Assembly (NCBI GenBank): GCA_963783445.1
Contig: CAWANP010000020.1
Location: 496,001 to 560,000 of the forward strand
Source: CAWANP01 sp963783445
Lineage (GTDB): Bacteria; Chloroflexota; Anaerolineae; JAAYZQ01
Reading direction: 5' to 3'
DNA length: 64,000 bases
Shown: positions 45,064 through 56,738 of the stretch, piece after piece
How the letters are laid out: every line of letters begins with the position of its first letter
Numbering within the stretch: position 1 is the stretch's first letter
Program-made: the position numbers and the translations under genes
The notes under the pieces: model-generated
The model's input: the letters and a program-made list of their open reading frames with translations, nothing else
The model's database searches: none
What the model was told of the DNA's origin: nothing

Positions 45064-45350
45064 TCACGCACCCTTTCCAGCTCAAACACGACTGGGTTCA
45101 ATGCATCGGGACAGGCATGGGTTGCCACGTCCAGGTCGTCCACCCAGGGAAAGTTGGCGCCATAGCGCAGGGCAAATACTTTGGGTAGAAAGCTGTAGAG
45201 CGCGTGGATGCAGACCTCGCCCTGTATCGTCTGGCCCTCAAAGACGACCGCGTCGCCTACCTTGTGCCCGGCGACACAGTGCCCTTCCTGCTTGATCACC
45301 CGGGCAACGATCTTGTAGCCATCTTCTCCGTATGGCAGTTTGTCAGTCAT
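45060..45350 (-). CDS. TIGR04076 family protein
   Basis: The 96-residue protein has the family pattern: YKIVARVIKQEGHCVAGHKV, GDAVVFEGQTIQGEVCIHAL, FLPKVFALRYGANFPW and CPDALNPVVFELERV. Three conserved Cys and the GHKxGD turn are kept. The function of the family is unknown, though members often lie with redox or C1 genes. The ATG follows AGAGGAAAGG. Confidence 0.85.
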   Translation of the reverse strand: MTDKLPYGEDGYKIVARVIKQEGHCVAGHKVGDAVVFEGQTIQGEVCIHALYSFLPKVFALRYGANFPWVDDLDVATHACPDALNPVVFELERVRE

Positions 45351-45453
45351 GAGTTGTCCTTTCCTCTTTGTACTGCTTGGTGGATTGGTCCAGGCAACAG
45401 GTTCTCGCCTGGGCCGATCCGGGGTGTTGGTGCAATGGGCTCGAGCAGCTCAT

Positions 45454-45482
45454 ATTGTACCCCAGTTGGCCGGTTTTTGGAA
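45454..45482 (-). promoter_or_regulatory. Candidate promoter of the TIGR04076 pair
   Basis: On the minus strand TTCCAA (45477-45482), 17 bp, TACAAT (45454-45459), about 105 bp upstream of the start. The rest of the 395-bp gap 45351-45745 has no gene or clear structure. Confidence 0.4.
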
Positions 45483-45745
45483 ATCGAGAGACGACTTGGT
45501 TTTGTCTAGCCTCAATCGGGTACTGTCTGCCATTGGGCCACTCATAGTATCGCCTCGATGGTCATCTGAACGAGTGAGATCTGGTTCTGCGCATGAGATC
45601 TCGTGCCTCATGATCGCAGCTCAGGTCTTGCCTCCGTGCCAGCATGTCGTGAGTCATTTCAGATGCTTGGTTGCGCCTAGCTGCCAGCAAGCTGTGACTG
45701 CGCTCCCGGCTTTTTGTCGAGAGTCTCGAAGGTGCTAGGGTTCCG

Positions 45746-48383
45746 ATGACGCTGGAGGATGTACTCGATCAGATCGAGCACGATGCGCAATTGGCGCGGC
45801 GGATCACCCACTGGCAGCGCCTGGCGCCCCGCCAGGCGCGCTATGCTGATTTCCCAGCCGGGATCGATCCGCGCCTGGTGACGGCGCTCCACCAGCGCGG
45901 CATTGAGCACCTGTATACCCACCAGGCCAAGGCGGTGGGGGCCGCATTGCAGGGTAAGAACGTGGTTGTTGTCACTCCCACTGCCAGCGGCAAGACACTG
46001 TGCTACAACCTGCCGGTGCTCGACAAATTGCTGGCTGATCCTTCGGCGCGGGCGCTCTACCTGTTCCCCACCAAGGCTCTGGCTCAGGATCAGTTGGCTG
46101 AACTGGGCGGACTGCAGAGCGTGTTGGAGCGACTTCCCGCAATCACTCCGTCAATCATGGGACCGGCCAGGCCGCAGCCCGGCACCCGGTTTGAGGCCCA
46201 CACCTACGATGGCGATACGCCCCAGGGGGCGCGGCCGCGCATCCGGAAAACAGCCGGGATTGTGATCAGCAATCCCGATATGCTGCACGCTGGCATTCTG
46301 CCCCACCACACCCGCTGGGCGGGGTTCTTCCAGGGGTTGCGGTTCGTGGTCTTGGACGAGATCCACACCTACCGGGGCGTTTTCGGCAGCCACGTGGCCA
46401 ATGTCCTCCGCCGGCTCAAGCGCGTCTGCGCTTTCTACGGCAGCTCGCCCCAGATCATCTGCGCCTCGGCGACCATCGCCAACCCCCTGGAGCTGGCGGA
46501 GCGCCTGACTGAGGATAGCTTTGTTTTGGTGGATCAAGAGGAGGATGGGTCGCCCCAGGGTGGAAAGCACTTTTTGTTCTACAACCCGCCGATTGTGGAT
46601 CGCGAACTGGGCATCCGCCGCAGCGCGGTGACCGATGCCCGGCTCCTGGCCGAACGCTTTCTAGAGGCTGGGATCCAGACCATCATTTTTGCCCGCGCCC
46701 GCCTGACTACCGAGGTGCTGCTCACCTACCTTCGGGACTCGGCTGCTCGTGATGGGCTGGACCCCAAGAAGGTCCAGGGCTACCGGGGCGGCTACCTGCC
46801 GTCGGAGCGGCGTGAGATTGAGCGGGGGCTGCGCGAGCGCCTGGTGTTGGGCGTGGTGGCCACCAATGCCCTGGAGCTGGGTATCAATATCGGCCACCTG
46901 GACGCCTGCCTTATGACCGGCTACCCGGGTACCATCGCCAGTACCTGGCAGCAGGCGGGCAGGGCGGGCCGCCGTTCTGACACCTCCGCCGCCGTTCTGG
47001 TGGCTGGCGCGTCACCCTTGGATCAGTACATTGTCACCCACCCCGACTATTTTTTCGGGCGGTCGCCGGAGCAGGCGCTGCTCAATCCCGACAATTTGGC
47101 CATCGCCGTCAACCACGTGCGCTGCGCTGCCTTTGAGTTGCCCTTTGTCCAGGACGAGACGTTTGGTCGCTTTCCCTACACGCAGGAGGTGCTGGCTTTT
47201 CTGGAAGAGGAGGGGCTTTTGCGACACAGCGGTGGGCAATGGCACTGGGCCGACCAGAGCTATCCCGCCGAAGCCATAAGCTTGCGCGCGGCCGAGATGG
47301 ACAATTTTGTCGTCGTGGATACCTCGCAGGAAGGGGGTATTGGCGGGCTGCGCGGCCGCGCGATTGGTGTGGTCGACCGGCAGAGCGTGCCGTTGCTGAT
47401 CCACGAGGGAGCGATCTATATCCACGGTGGCGCTTCCTATCAGGTGAGAAAACTGGACTGGGAGGGACGCCGCGCCGAGGTAGAACCGGTCGAGGCTGGA
47501 TACTATACCCAGGCCAGTCAATCGGTCAATGTACAGGTCATGGATGTGAACGAGCAGATGAAGGGGACAGAAATGCTCAAGGCCCATGGTCAGGTACTGC
47601 TCACGTCCAAAGCAACTTCGTACAAGAAGGTACGGCTGTACACCCACGAGATCCTGGGGTGGGGCGAGATTCGATCCCGAGAGCATCCCCGAACAGGAGA
47701 TGGAGACCACGGCCTATTGGTTCAACATCGTGCCAGAGCTATCGGCCCAACTGGAGCGGGAGGGACTGCTCAACATGGGGCGGGATGATCGGGGACCCAA
47801 TTGGGAGCGGCAACGAAACCAGGCCCGGGCGCGGGATGGGCACGTCTGCCGCCACTGTGGGGCGGCAGAGCGCCCCAACCGGGCCCACGATGTGCACCAC
47901 ATCCAGCCCTTCCGTACTTTTGGCTACGTGCGGGATCAGAACGATCACTACCTGGAGGCCAACCAGTTGGAGAATCTGGTGACCCTCTGCCGTTCCTGCC
48001 ACCGCCGGGTGGAGGAGGACCGCATGGTACGGGGTACGATGAGTGGTTTGTCCCACGTGGTCCGCCACCTGGCACCGCTGTACCTGATGAGCGCCCCCCG
48101 GGACATTGGCGTGGTGAGTGAGGTCAAGTCGTCATACACCCAGCAGCCCACCATCACCATCTATGACAATGCACCGGGTGGGTTGGGCTTTAGCGAGGCG
48201 CTGTACCAGCTTCACGACACGCTGCTGCTGGCAGCCCGCGACCTGGTCCGTGCCTGTCGCTGCCAGCGGGGCTGTCCCTCCTGCGTGGGGCCAGTGGCCG
48301 AGGTTGGGGAGGATACAAAGAGCAACTGCCTGCGATTGCTCGATCTCCTAATAGAGCCAGAGCCTCATGGGGTAACTCTGTGA
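45746..48383 (+). CDS. MrfA/YprA-like DEAD-box helicase with an internal HNH domain (one frameshift)
   Basis: About 879 residues. The helicase core has Walker A TPTASGKT (77-84), DEIH (about 205) in VVLDEIHTYRG, SAT in CASATIANP, and the second RecA domain ending QQAGRAGRRSD. The C-terminal DUF1998-type zinc region has YDNAPGGLGFSE and CRCQRGCPSCVGP. Between the two, near residues 685-765, is an HNH module: CRHCG, HDVHHIQPF, LENLVTLCRSCHRR. One extra base near 47660 (between two G4 runs) breaks the frame. MrfA-type enzymes unwind DNA 3' to 5' in crosslink repair; nuclease activity here is inferred. Confidence 0.88.
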
Positions 48384-48409
48384 GGCTGGGTTCGGACGGC
48401 TAGCGCGGC

Positions 48410-48844
48410 TCAAGGGGGGCAGGCGGCACAAATCGTCCGAGGGGCGATCGTGCTTGCGCGTTCCTTCGGGCTACAGTTGGTTCCTCCAATTCGGGAAACC
48501 GTATCCAGCAGATCCTTGGCCGGGCCCCCTTTTGTCAGAAACCCGTCCGCCCCCGCGGTCATAGCGTCGGCCCGGTACCCATCGCTCATGGACAGGGCGA
48601 TGATCTTGATGGCCGGCCACCTGCTTTTGAGCAACCGCGTCGCCTCCAGGCCATCCATCACGGGCATCCGGACATCCATCAGTACCACGTCGGGCTGAAG
48701 GTCCTCCGCAAGCTGCAGGGCCTCAAGGCCGTCGGCTGCCTCATAGACGGCCTCGACGGCTGGCCAGCTTGCCATCAGCGCCCGCAGCCCATTTCGGGAG
48801 GGAGGACGATCGTCGGCAATCAGTATTCGGACGCGCCGCTGCAT
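48410..48844 (-). CDS. Single-domain response regulator (receiver only)
   Basis: The receiver domain of 144 residues resembles those of NarL-type regulators: D11-D12, phosphoacceptor D57 (VVLMDVRMPVMDGLEAT), S86 in ALSMSDG, and K in LTKGG. After about residue 120 a short Pro/Cys-containing tail follows with no HTH. A base shift hiding an HTH cannot be ruled out, but only 30 bases separate it from the end of the helicase gene, so it is more likely a stand-alone receiver or a truncated regulator. No kinase is adjacent. Confidence 0.8.
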   Translation of the reverse strand: MQRRVRILIADDRPPSRNGLRALMASWPAVEAVYEAADGLEALQLAEDLQPDVVLMDVRMPVMDGLEATRLLKSRWPAIKIIALSMSDGYRADAMTAGADGFLTKGGPAKDLLDTVSRIGGTNCSPKERASTIAPRTICAACPP

Positions 48845-48875
48845 GGCCCCTTTTTCCTTCCAGTGGACTGTCGTT

Positions 48876-49127
48876 TCAGGTTGAGAGGTGGTTGGCGGAC
48901 TGAGGCACAGGGGATGAGGGTGCGTCGCTGTAGCGGTCCTCTAGGCCCTGTCCCCAGGCAATCAGGCGATAGCCCAACCAGGCCAGGACGCCACAGCAGA
49001 AGCGCCGGCTTTGCTCGCGGCCAGCCATCGCGATGCTTGCCAGGCGACTGGCCTCGGCATCTTTTAACTCTCCCGCGACCTGCAGGTTCATCATTCGCCC
49101 CGCAAGATAGAAATCGTCGAGTGACAT
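48876..49127 (-). CDS. Small hypothetical protein upstream of the receiver gene
   Basis: ATG 49127 follows AGGAGGA. The 83-residue protein starts MSLDDFYLAGRMMNLQVAGE, with an amphipathic N-terminal helix, and then SRRFCCGVLAWLGYRLIAWG, a short hydrophobic segment. It is 31 bp before the receiver gene in the same direction. No family is recognised. It could be a membrane-associated partner of the receiver. Confidence 0.6.
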   Translation of the reverse strand: MSLDDFYLAGRMMNLQVAGELKDAEASRLASIAMAGREQSRRFCCGVLAWLGYRLIAWGQGLEDRYSDAPSSPVPQSANHLST

Positions 49128-49360
49128 TGAGCATCCTCCTTTGTTCTCGCCAGATTCTGGCACGTGTGTCAGTCGTTGCCGGCGGCCTGATGCTGCCAGT
49201 GTATCAGAAAACAATCTCGCTGTCATCAGTTTGACGTGGGTTTCCTGTGGGCAAAGGATCCATGGTCCATCTCAACATTAGGTGTAGGCGACATACAGCA
49301 GGTGTTGCAGGTTCCAGCGCGTCTCGCGCCATCGCCGTTGCCTGTCAGCCAAGAACCGGT

Positions 49361-49389
49361 TTGCCACCTGGGCCGACTTGAGGTAGAAT
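49361..49389 (+). promoter_or_regulatory. Promoter of the hypothetical/YfhO operon
   Basis: TTGCCA (49361-49366), 17 bp, TAGAAT (49384-49389), about 43 bp before the start codon. Confidence 0.65.
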
Positions 49390-49431
49390 GGATTACCAAC
49401 TGGAGCTTATCAAAAGGTGCGAGGGGTATCG

Positions 49432-49848
49432 ATGACGCCCAATTTTGTCCGGCTGACTCAGCTCGACGACCAACACTTTATCACTGCTTGCCGCCATGGC
49501 CTTGTCCACCTGACCTGGGGGCGCGTTACTGTGCGCCTTGGCAGAGATGAATTCAGGCGCCTGGCCAGTCTATTAGAGGAAGCCGTGACTGCGTTGCCAC
49601 CCACCTCCCTCCGCGATCAGGATCTGCGCGTCACCAGCCGGTTGGATGAGGATTGCGAGCTTCAGATGGGATCGCTGGTTCTGCTCTTGTCGCCGGTTCG
49701 TTGTGCTGAGCTTGCCCATGCTGCGCAGGAAGCCACAAGCCGCCTGGACCGGATCCTGGCCTCCGGGGTGTGGGATAACCACGAGCCGGCAGAAGACAGG
49801 CCGGGCTTTCTTGAGCAGTTCCGGCAGATCCGCTTCTCGCGCAACTGA
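49432..49848 (+). CDS. Hypothetical soluble protein
   Basis: The 138-residue protein begins MTPNFVRLTQLDDQHFITAC and has WGRVTVRLGRDEFRRLASLL followed by a helix ending HAAQEATSRLDRILASG. No known family is recognised. It has no signal peptide or membrane segment. It follows a good promoter and lies 15 bp before the YfhO gene, so the two share a transcript. Confidence 0.65.
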   Translation: MTPNFVRLTQLDDQHFITACRHGLVHLTWGRVTVRLGRDEFRRLASLLEEAVTALPPTSLRDQDLRVTSRLDEDCELQMGSLVLLLSPVRCAELAHAAQEATSRLDRILASGVWDNHEPAEDRPGFLEQFRQIRFSRN

Positions 49849-49862
49849 GCGAATAACTTCTC

Positions 49863-52356
49863 ATGGACTGGCGACAAAGGCTACCCGACCGAAGAGATCT
49901 CTTAGTTCTGCTCCTGCTGTTCTTTCTCCCGGTCATCTCCTTCTTTGAATTGTTCCTTCTGGACAAGACGCTCTACTACAGGGACGTGGTCATGATCCAC
50001 TACCCGCTGGGCGTCTTGAAGGGGCGTTTGTTGGCCATGGGTCAGCTGCCTCTGTGGAACCCTTTCATCGAATTTGGATTCCCCCAACTGGCGGATCAAG
50101 ATGTGATCGCGCTCAACCCATTAAACTTGCTGTTCCTTCTTCCCCTGTCACCGCATCTCTCTCTGAGTTGGTTCATCGTTTCCCACTTTGTCGTGGCGGG
50201 TGTTTCCAGCTATGTGATGGCCCGCGGGCTGAGGATGAGCCGGGTCGGGGCCCTCATCACGGCACTTGCGTTTTCCCTGAGCGGATACATGATGGCCCAA
50301 CTGACCAATCTGCCCATCATGACGGGCAGCGTGTGGTTGCCCCTGGTCTTCTTTCTCTTTGTCAAGACGCTTGAGACCAGGAGCCTGTCGTATGCCATAT
50401 TGTGCGGCGGGGCCATCGCCCTCCAGGTTTTTGCTTCCCATCCGCAGGTTGTCTTTTATACGCTGCTCGCTCTGGGAGCCTATGGCGCCTTCTGGCTGTA
50501 TGGTCTGTGGCGGGACGCCGAAACTGCCCCCCAGGCAAAGAGAAGAAGGACAACTGTCCTCCTGGCGCTGATGGTTCTGGCAGTTGTGGCCGGGCTCTTG
50601 TTGGCTGCCGTGCAGATTGCTCCAACTTGGGAACTGAAGGCACTTTCGCCCCGGGCCACAGGCTTGAGCCACGGCATGATGACCGTCTTCTCCCTTCCTC
50701 CCTACCACCCGCTGACCTTTTTCTTCCCAGGTATTCATGGCAATCCGGTCATCGGTTTCAAAGGAGAAGGGCTATTTGAAGAGTTGCACGGCTACGTCGG
50801 CATCCTGCCCCTGCTGTTGGTTCCCTGGGCCTGGCTCAAGCGGAAGCGCGACAGGAACGTGACCTTCTTTGCCCTGCTGGCGGGGTTTTCCCTGCTGCTG
50901 GCTCTGGGACGCTACACACCCCTGTACAACTTTTTGGTTCATGTGCCCGGCTTTAACTTCTTTCGTGTTCCGGCTCGATGGTTGCTTACCGTTACCTTTT
51001 CCCTGGCTGTCCTGGCCGGCTATGGCTATGATGCCCTGGTGGGAGACCGCGATGGCCTGCAATCCAGCCGCTTTTCCCGTTTCTGGCGAATACTGGGCTG
51101 GCTGAACCTGGCCTTTTCCCTGATGCTGCTGGCGGGAGTGGCCTTTGGCCAACAAGTGCTCCAGTAGCCTCGAAAAGCTGGGGACCGGTTTGGTTCCCGA
51201 ACAGTCGCTGGGACGGATCTTGATATTGGTCCACGGGCTCATCCGGCTCCCTCTGGTTCAGCTCTCGGACAACCCGGGTATGATGCTGTCATCCTTGAAT
51301 CCGGTGCTGCTGTTTGTATTCTTTAGCAATGCAGGGTTCCTGCTCATCTGCCTTTGGAACAAGAGGCGGATCAAGGCACCCGCGTTTCAGATCCTACTGG
51401 TCGGTTTGATTGTGGTAGACCTTTTGCTGGCAGGAGGAACTGCCATTAATCCGGTACGCGAGGGCTCGTACTATGCACGGCAGACCGGGTCCACAGACTT
51501 CCTGCAACAGAACTTGGGCCTGTACCGGGTGTTCTCCTTTGGCCGTGAGGACATGGTGGAGTACCTTCTGGAGGATATGGCCACAGCCTACGGTCTCTAC
51601 AGCGCTCAGGGCCATGTCTCTCAATTGGCCCTGCGGCGATACGAGGTATTCCTCGAAGCGCTTGGCAAAAGCGAGAAGCTACGCAATCTGGCCGGGGTCA
51701 AGTTTGCACTCGTGGAAAAGGGAATCGAGCTCCCGGGTTACACCAGCGCCTACGCCGGTGGAGGTCATGAGGTCTATGAGAACGAATCCGTCCTACCCAG
51801 GGCCTTTGTCGTCTACGAGGCGGAGGTCATTCCCTCTGAACAGGCCGTACTGAGCCGCTTGTTGAGTGAGGGCTTTGATCCTGGCCACAGCGTCATTCTG
51901 GAGGAGGAGCCCCTCCCAATACAGGACCAAGGTGATTGGCTCGTCGCGCAAGCAGAAAGCCCCGGGTCGTTCCCAACTGCGGGAGACGTCTATTTGCCAC
52001 TCATCACCCACAATTGGCCGCCCCCACCCAACATTGCATTGTACTCGCCACAAAAGGTTGTGATCGAGACCGAGCTTCAGGCGGATGGTTTCCTGGTGCT
52101 AACCGACACCTACTATCCCGGCTGGCAGGTGTTTGTGGATGGGCGAGAGGACCGGATCTACCAGGCTGACTATTTATTCAGAGCTGTCCCTCTGCGGCAG
52201 GGGAAACACATCGTCGAGTTCAGATACAGCCCGCCATCCTTCCGCGCCGGCCTGGCGGTTAGCTTGATTGCTGGGGCTCTCCTCATTGCGATCGCTTTAT
52301 CCAGTTCCCTGATTCGCAGACAGAGTGGGCGGGGGACCCTACTAGAGGACGGGTGA
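49863..52356 (+). CDS. YfhO-family membrane protein (one frameshift)
   Basis: About 831 residues with some 12-13 transmembrane segments. The N-terminal GT-C-like pattern (FELFLLDKTLYYRDVVMIHY, LPLWNPFIEFGFPQLADQD, SHFVVAGVSSYVMARGLRMS) matches YfhO proteins, which are glycosyltransferase-like and act on lipid-linked sugars. An extra base near 51155 shifts the frame. The soluble C-terminal part (LTDTYYPGWQVFVDGREDRI, FRAVPLRQGKHIVEFRYSP) is also typical and is followed by a last helix. The exact substrate is unknown. Confidence 0.85.
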
Positions 52357-52357
52357 T

Positions 52358-54459
52358 ATGTCGAAAAGAACGATAGCGGTTACCTGCAACCTGGACTGCA
52401 CCGGTGGGTGCCCTTGCTGGCCCACACCGAGGACGGCCGCATCACGGGAATCACGAACAACCCCCTGGTTGGGCCATCCATGTATGGCTGTGAAAAGGGG
52501 CGTCAAATGGCCAGGGCTGTGTATGCCCCTGATCGGGTCAAGAGACCGCTGCTCAGAACTGGGCCCAAGGGTTCGGGCGAGTTCCAGGAGATCTCCTGGC
52601 CCCATGCCCTGGACTATGTAGCCGAGCGGCTGTCCGGCATCAAGGCCAGGTACGGGAACGAAGCGCTACTCCGGCTGGGAGGGACTGGTTCCATCCGGGG
52701 CGCGCTGCACAACACCAAGATGCTTCCCATGCGCTTCCTGAATATGTTTGGCGGCCATACCGAGACCATCGGTAGCTACAGCATGGGGGCAGCCAGCTAT
52801 GCTGTCCCCTATGTCCTGGGAAGTTCGCCGGCAGGCATTGACGTGGCTACCCTACGTTTCTCCAGCTTGATTGTCCTGTGGGGCGCGAATATCGCCGACA
52901 ACCGGATGGGCTGCGCCACAGAGGCTCACATCCGGGAGGCAAAATCCAGAGGGGTCGAGGTGATCGTGATCGATCCCCGCCGGTCGAGGACAGTAAAGAC
53001 GCTGGGCACCCAATGGATCCCTGTCCTCCCCGGGATGGACACGGCCCTGATGATGGCCGTGCTGCACGTGTTGCTCAAAGAAGATCTGGTGGACCGGGCC
53101 TTTCTGCAAAAATACAGTCTAGGCTTTGACGAGTTGGAGCAGCACGTGCTGGGCAACGCGGGCGTGGAGGCCAGAACACCACAGTGGGCGGAGGGAATCT
53201 GTGGCACGCCGGCTGACACAATCGTGCGATTCGCGCGGCAGTACGGCCGTGCCCACCCGACCGCCCTCATCCCGGGATTGTCCATTCAACGAACCCTCGG
53301 CGGAGAAGAAGCAAGCCGCATGGCCATCGCCCTGCAGGTTGCCACAGGCAACCTCGGCAGCCTGGGTGGGTCTTCGGGATCACCGATTTGGAACAGGTTG
53401 CCAGGTCCCCGCGTGGGTAGGATTGGGGTTCCCTCCAATCCGGTCCTGGGCATCCGTGCCGCAATACTGCTGGCCTGATGCTATCCTGGAAGGTAAACGG
53501 GGTGGCTATCCCGCAGATGTCAAGGCGATCTATAACGTCGGCGGCAACTGGCTGATACAGGGCAGCGATATCGAAAAGAATAAGCGGGCTTTTGCCCAGG
53601 CCGAGTTTTCCGTTTGCCATGACTTTGTCCTTACGCCGACAGCACGCCATTGCGACGTGGTCCTGCCTACCACGACCTTTCTGGAGAGGGACGACATCGT
53701 CTTTGCCGATGGCGGCAACTATGTGCTATTCTCCAACCAGGCAGTTCCTCCCATGCCCGAAGCCAAGAACGATTACGATATCTTTTGTGAATTGGCGGAG
53801 AGACTGGGCTTTCTATCCGACTTTTCCGAGGGCAAGAGCGCTGAGGAATGGCTCAAGGGCTTTGTCGCGGACTCGGACGTACCTGACTATGAGGAGTTCA
53901 AGCGTTCTGGCATCTATCAGGGGGCCGATCAGCTCAGGGTGGGGCTCTCTGATTTCGTAGCCGACCCTCAGAGCCAGCCATTGAGTACGCCATCGGGCCT
54001 GGTGGAGATATCCTCGACAGCCTATGCTGAGACCGGATATTCCTCCTTCCCAAAGTCAGGAGAGTTTCGAACGACCGGCAGCCATCCGCTGCGGCTGATT
54101 ACCCCGCACCCGAAGATACCGCGTTCATTCCCAGTACGACAACATCCCCTGGTTCAGAGAGCAGGAAAAGCAGGCGCTGTGGATACACCCCGACGATGCA
54201 GCGGGAAGGGGTATAGAGAATGGCGCGCAGGTCATTGTTGCCAGCCCTGAGGGTAGGATGCGCATTGAAGCCAGGGTGACCGAGGACATCATGCCAGGTG
54301 TGGTCTGTCTGCTGGAGGGCGTGTGGCCCTCCTTTGAACCGGACGGCACCGAAACGGCCGGGTCACCCAATGTCCTGACCAGCACGGTAGCCGACGCTGC
54401 CCAGCTACAGCTCGCGTACTCACTCTGTTCTGGTTCAGGTCACGCAAGCGCGCTTCTGA
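52358..54459 (+). CDS. DmsA-like molybdopterin oxidoreductase, copy 1 (frameshifted)
   Basis: The N-terminal [4Fe-4S] ligands are C10, C14 and C18 (CNLDCTGGC) and the Cys of GCEKG. Core: GSGEFQEISWPHALDYVAER, GSYSMGAASYAVPY (Ser at the Mo-ligand position of DmsA-type enzymes), LWGANIADNRMG, VIVIDPRRSRTVKTLGTQWI and ATGNLGSLGGSSGSP. The molydop-binding C-terminal domain begins RLITPHPK. There is no Tat signal, so it is predicted cytoplasmic. At least four shifts (near 52410, 53450, 54115 and 54395). The gene next door is a close paralogue. No FeS or membrane subunit is adjacent. Confidence 0.85.
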
Positions 54460-54502
54460 ACCAACGGCGTAGGGCTGTTTCCCTCGCTGATACTTTCCAA
54501 GG

Positions 54503-56615
54503 ATGCGTATGCCGACAAGAACGGTACCGGTTTCGTGCAACCTAGACTGCGGCGGTGGGTGCCCGCTGTTGGCCCACATTGAGCACGGCCGCGTCACGAG
54601 AATCACCAACAATCCCCTGGGCGTGCCAACATGTACGGCTGTGAAAAGGGATGTCAGATGACCAGGGCACTGTACGCCCCCGATCGGATCAAGAGACCGC
54701 TGCTCAGAAGCGGGCCCAAGGGTTCGGGCGAATTCCAGGAGATCTCCTGGCCACAAGCTCTGGACTTTGTGGCCGAGCAGGCTGTCCGACATCAAGGCCA
54801 GGTACGGGAACGAGGCGATACTCTACCTGGGAGGGGGTGGTTCTTGCCGGGGCGCGTTGCACAACACCGGCGGCCTGACGAAGCGGTTTCTGGCAATGTT
54901 CGGCGGCTTTACCCGAGACCACTGGCAACTATAGTACGGCTGCGGCCAGCTTTGCTGTTCCCTTTGTCCTGGGGAGTTCGCCGGCAGGGATTGACGCCGG
55001 CTACCCTGCAATTCTCCAACCTGATTGTCCTGTGGGGCGCGAATATCGCCGACACCCGCATGGGCTGCGAGACAGAGGCCCACATCCGGGAGGCCAGATC
55101 CAGAGGGGTCGAGGTGATCGTCATCGATCCCCGTCGGTCCAGGACGGCGAAGACGCTGGGCACCCAATGGATTCCTGTCCGTCCCGGGACGGACACGGCC
55201 CTGATGATGGCTGTGCTGTATGTGTTGCTTGAGGAAGGGTTGGTAGACACGCGCCTTTGCTGCGAAAGTACAGTATGGGCTTTGACGAACTCGAGCAGCA
55301 CGTTCTTGGGTATCGCAGATGCAGAGGCCAGAACACCTCGGTGGGCGGAGGCGAGTGTGCGGCACACCCGCCGAGACGATCGTCCAATTCGCGCGCCAGT
55401 ATGGGCGTACCCACCCGACCGCCCTCATCCCAGGTTGGTCCATTCAAAGCACCATCGGCGGGGAGGAAGCGAGCCGCATGGCCATCGCCCTGCAAGTTGC
55501 CACAGGCAATCTGGGCATCCTGGGCGGTTCGTCGGGCTCTCCGCTCTGGAATGTGCTGCCACCTGCCCGCATGGGAGAGATTGGCTGGCCCTCCAATCCG
55601 GTCCAGGCCTCCGTGCCGCAATATTGCTGGCCCGACGCCATCCTGGAGGGGAAGCGGGGCGGCTATCCTGTCGACATCAAGGCGATCTACAACGTCGGCG
55701 GCAACTATTGTGGTGCAGGGCAGCGATATCCACAAGAACATGCGGGCCTTTGCCCAAGTCGAGTTTTCCGTCTGCCACGACTTTATGCTTACGCCGACGG
55801 CGCGTCATTGCGACCTGGTTTTGCCCACCACAACCTTCCTGGAAAGAGACGACATCGTCTTTCCCGATAGCGGCAACTATTTGCTGTTTTCCAACCAGGC
55901 GGTGCCACCCATGCCCGAAGCCAAGAACGACTATGACATCTTTTGCGAGCTGGCGGAGAGATTGGGCTTTCTAGCCGACTTCTCCGAGGGCAAGAGCGCT
56001 GAGGAGTGGCTCAGGGGCTTTGTCACGGACTCGGAAGTGGCGGACTATGAGGAGTTTAAGCGTACGGGCATCTATCTGGGTGCGGATCAGTTGAGGGTGG
56101 GGCTGTCTGATTTCGTCGCCGACCCACAGGAGCATCCGCTTAATACGCCATCGGGCCGGGTAGAGATATCGTCCAGAGCCTATGCCGAGACGGGATTTTC
56201 GCCTATCCCCAAGTGCAGGATACTTTGAAACGACTGACAGCTATCCACTGCGGCTGGTTACCCCGCATCCGAAATATCGCGTTCACTCCCAGTATGATAA
56301 CATCCCCTGGTTTAGGGAGCGGGAGAAGCAGGCGTTGTGGATGCACCCCGACGATGCGGCGGAAAGGGGCATCGAGAACGGCGCACAGGTCATCGTTGCC
56401 AGTCCCGAGGGCAGGACGCGCATCGGAGCCAGGGTGACCGAGGACATTATGCCAGGCGTCGTCTGTCTTTGGAGGGCGCGTGGCCCTCCTTTGAATCGGA
56501 CGGTACCGATACTGCTGGGGCGGCCAATGTCTTGACCAGCACGGAGCCCACGCTGCCCAGCCGCAACTCGCGTACCCACTCAGTGCTGGTTGAGGTCACG
56601 CGAATTTCAGTGTAA
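54503..56615 (+). CDS. DmsA-like molybdopterin oxidoreductase, copy 2 (heavily frameshifted)
   Basis: This is a tandem paralogue of the previous gene with the same order of motifs: CNLDCGGGCPLLAHIEHGR (C12, C16, C20), MYGCEKG, LWGANIADTRMGCETEAHIR, VIVIDPRRSRTAKTLGTQWI, ATGNLGILGGSSGSPLWN and RVHSQYDNIPWFRE. Long stretches differ from copy 1 only at scattered positions. At least eight single-base shifts break it (near 54625, 54780, 54910, 55250, 55355, 55705, 56215 and 56470), yet no domain is missing. Whether it is active depends on whether these are read errors. Confidence 0.8.
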
Positions 56616-56738
56616 CCTTTTTGCCATCTCTGCGTTAGATATGTGAGAAGCATCCATTGGTACCTGGCTGGCGTCGCTTTCAAGTGCCATAGATGCTCCT
56701 CACCATCACACCATTGTAGAAAAGGAGAACTTTCAACG

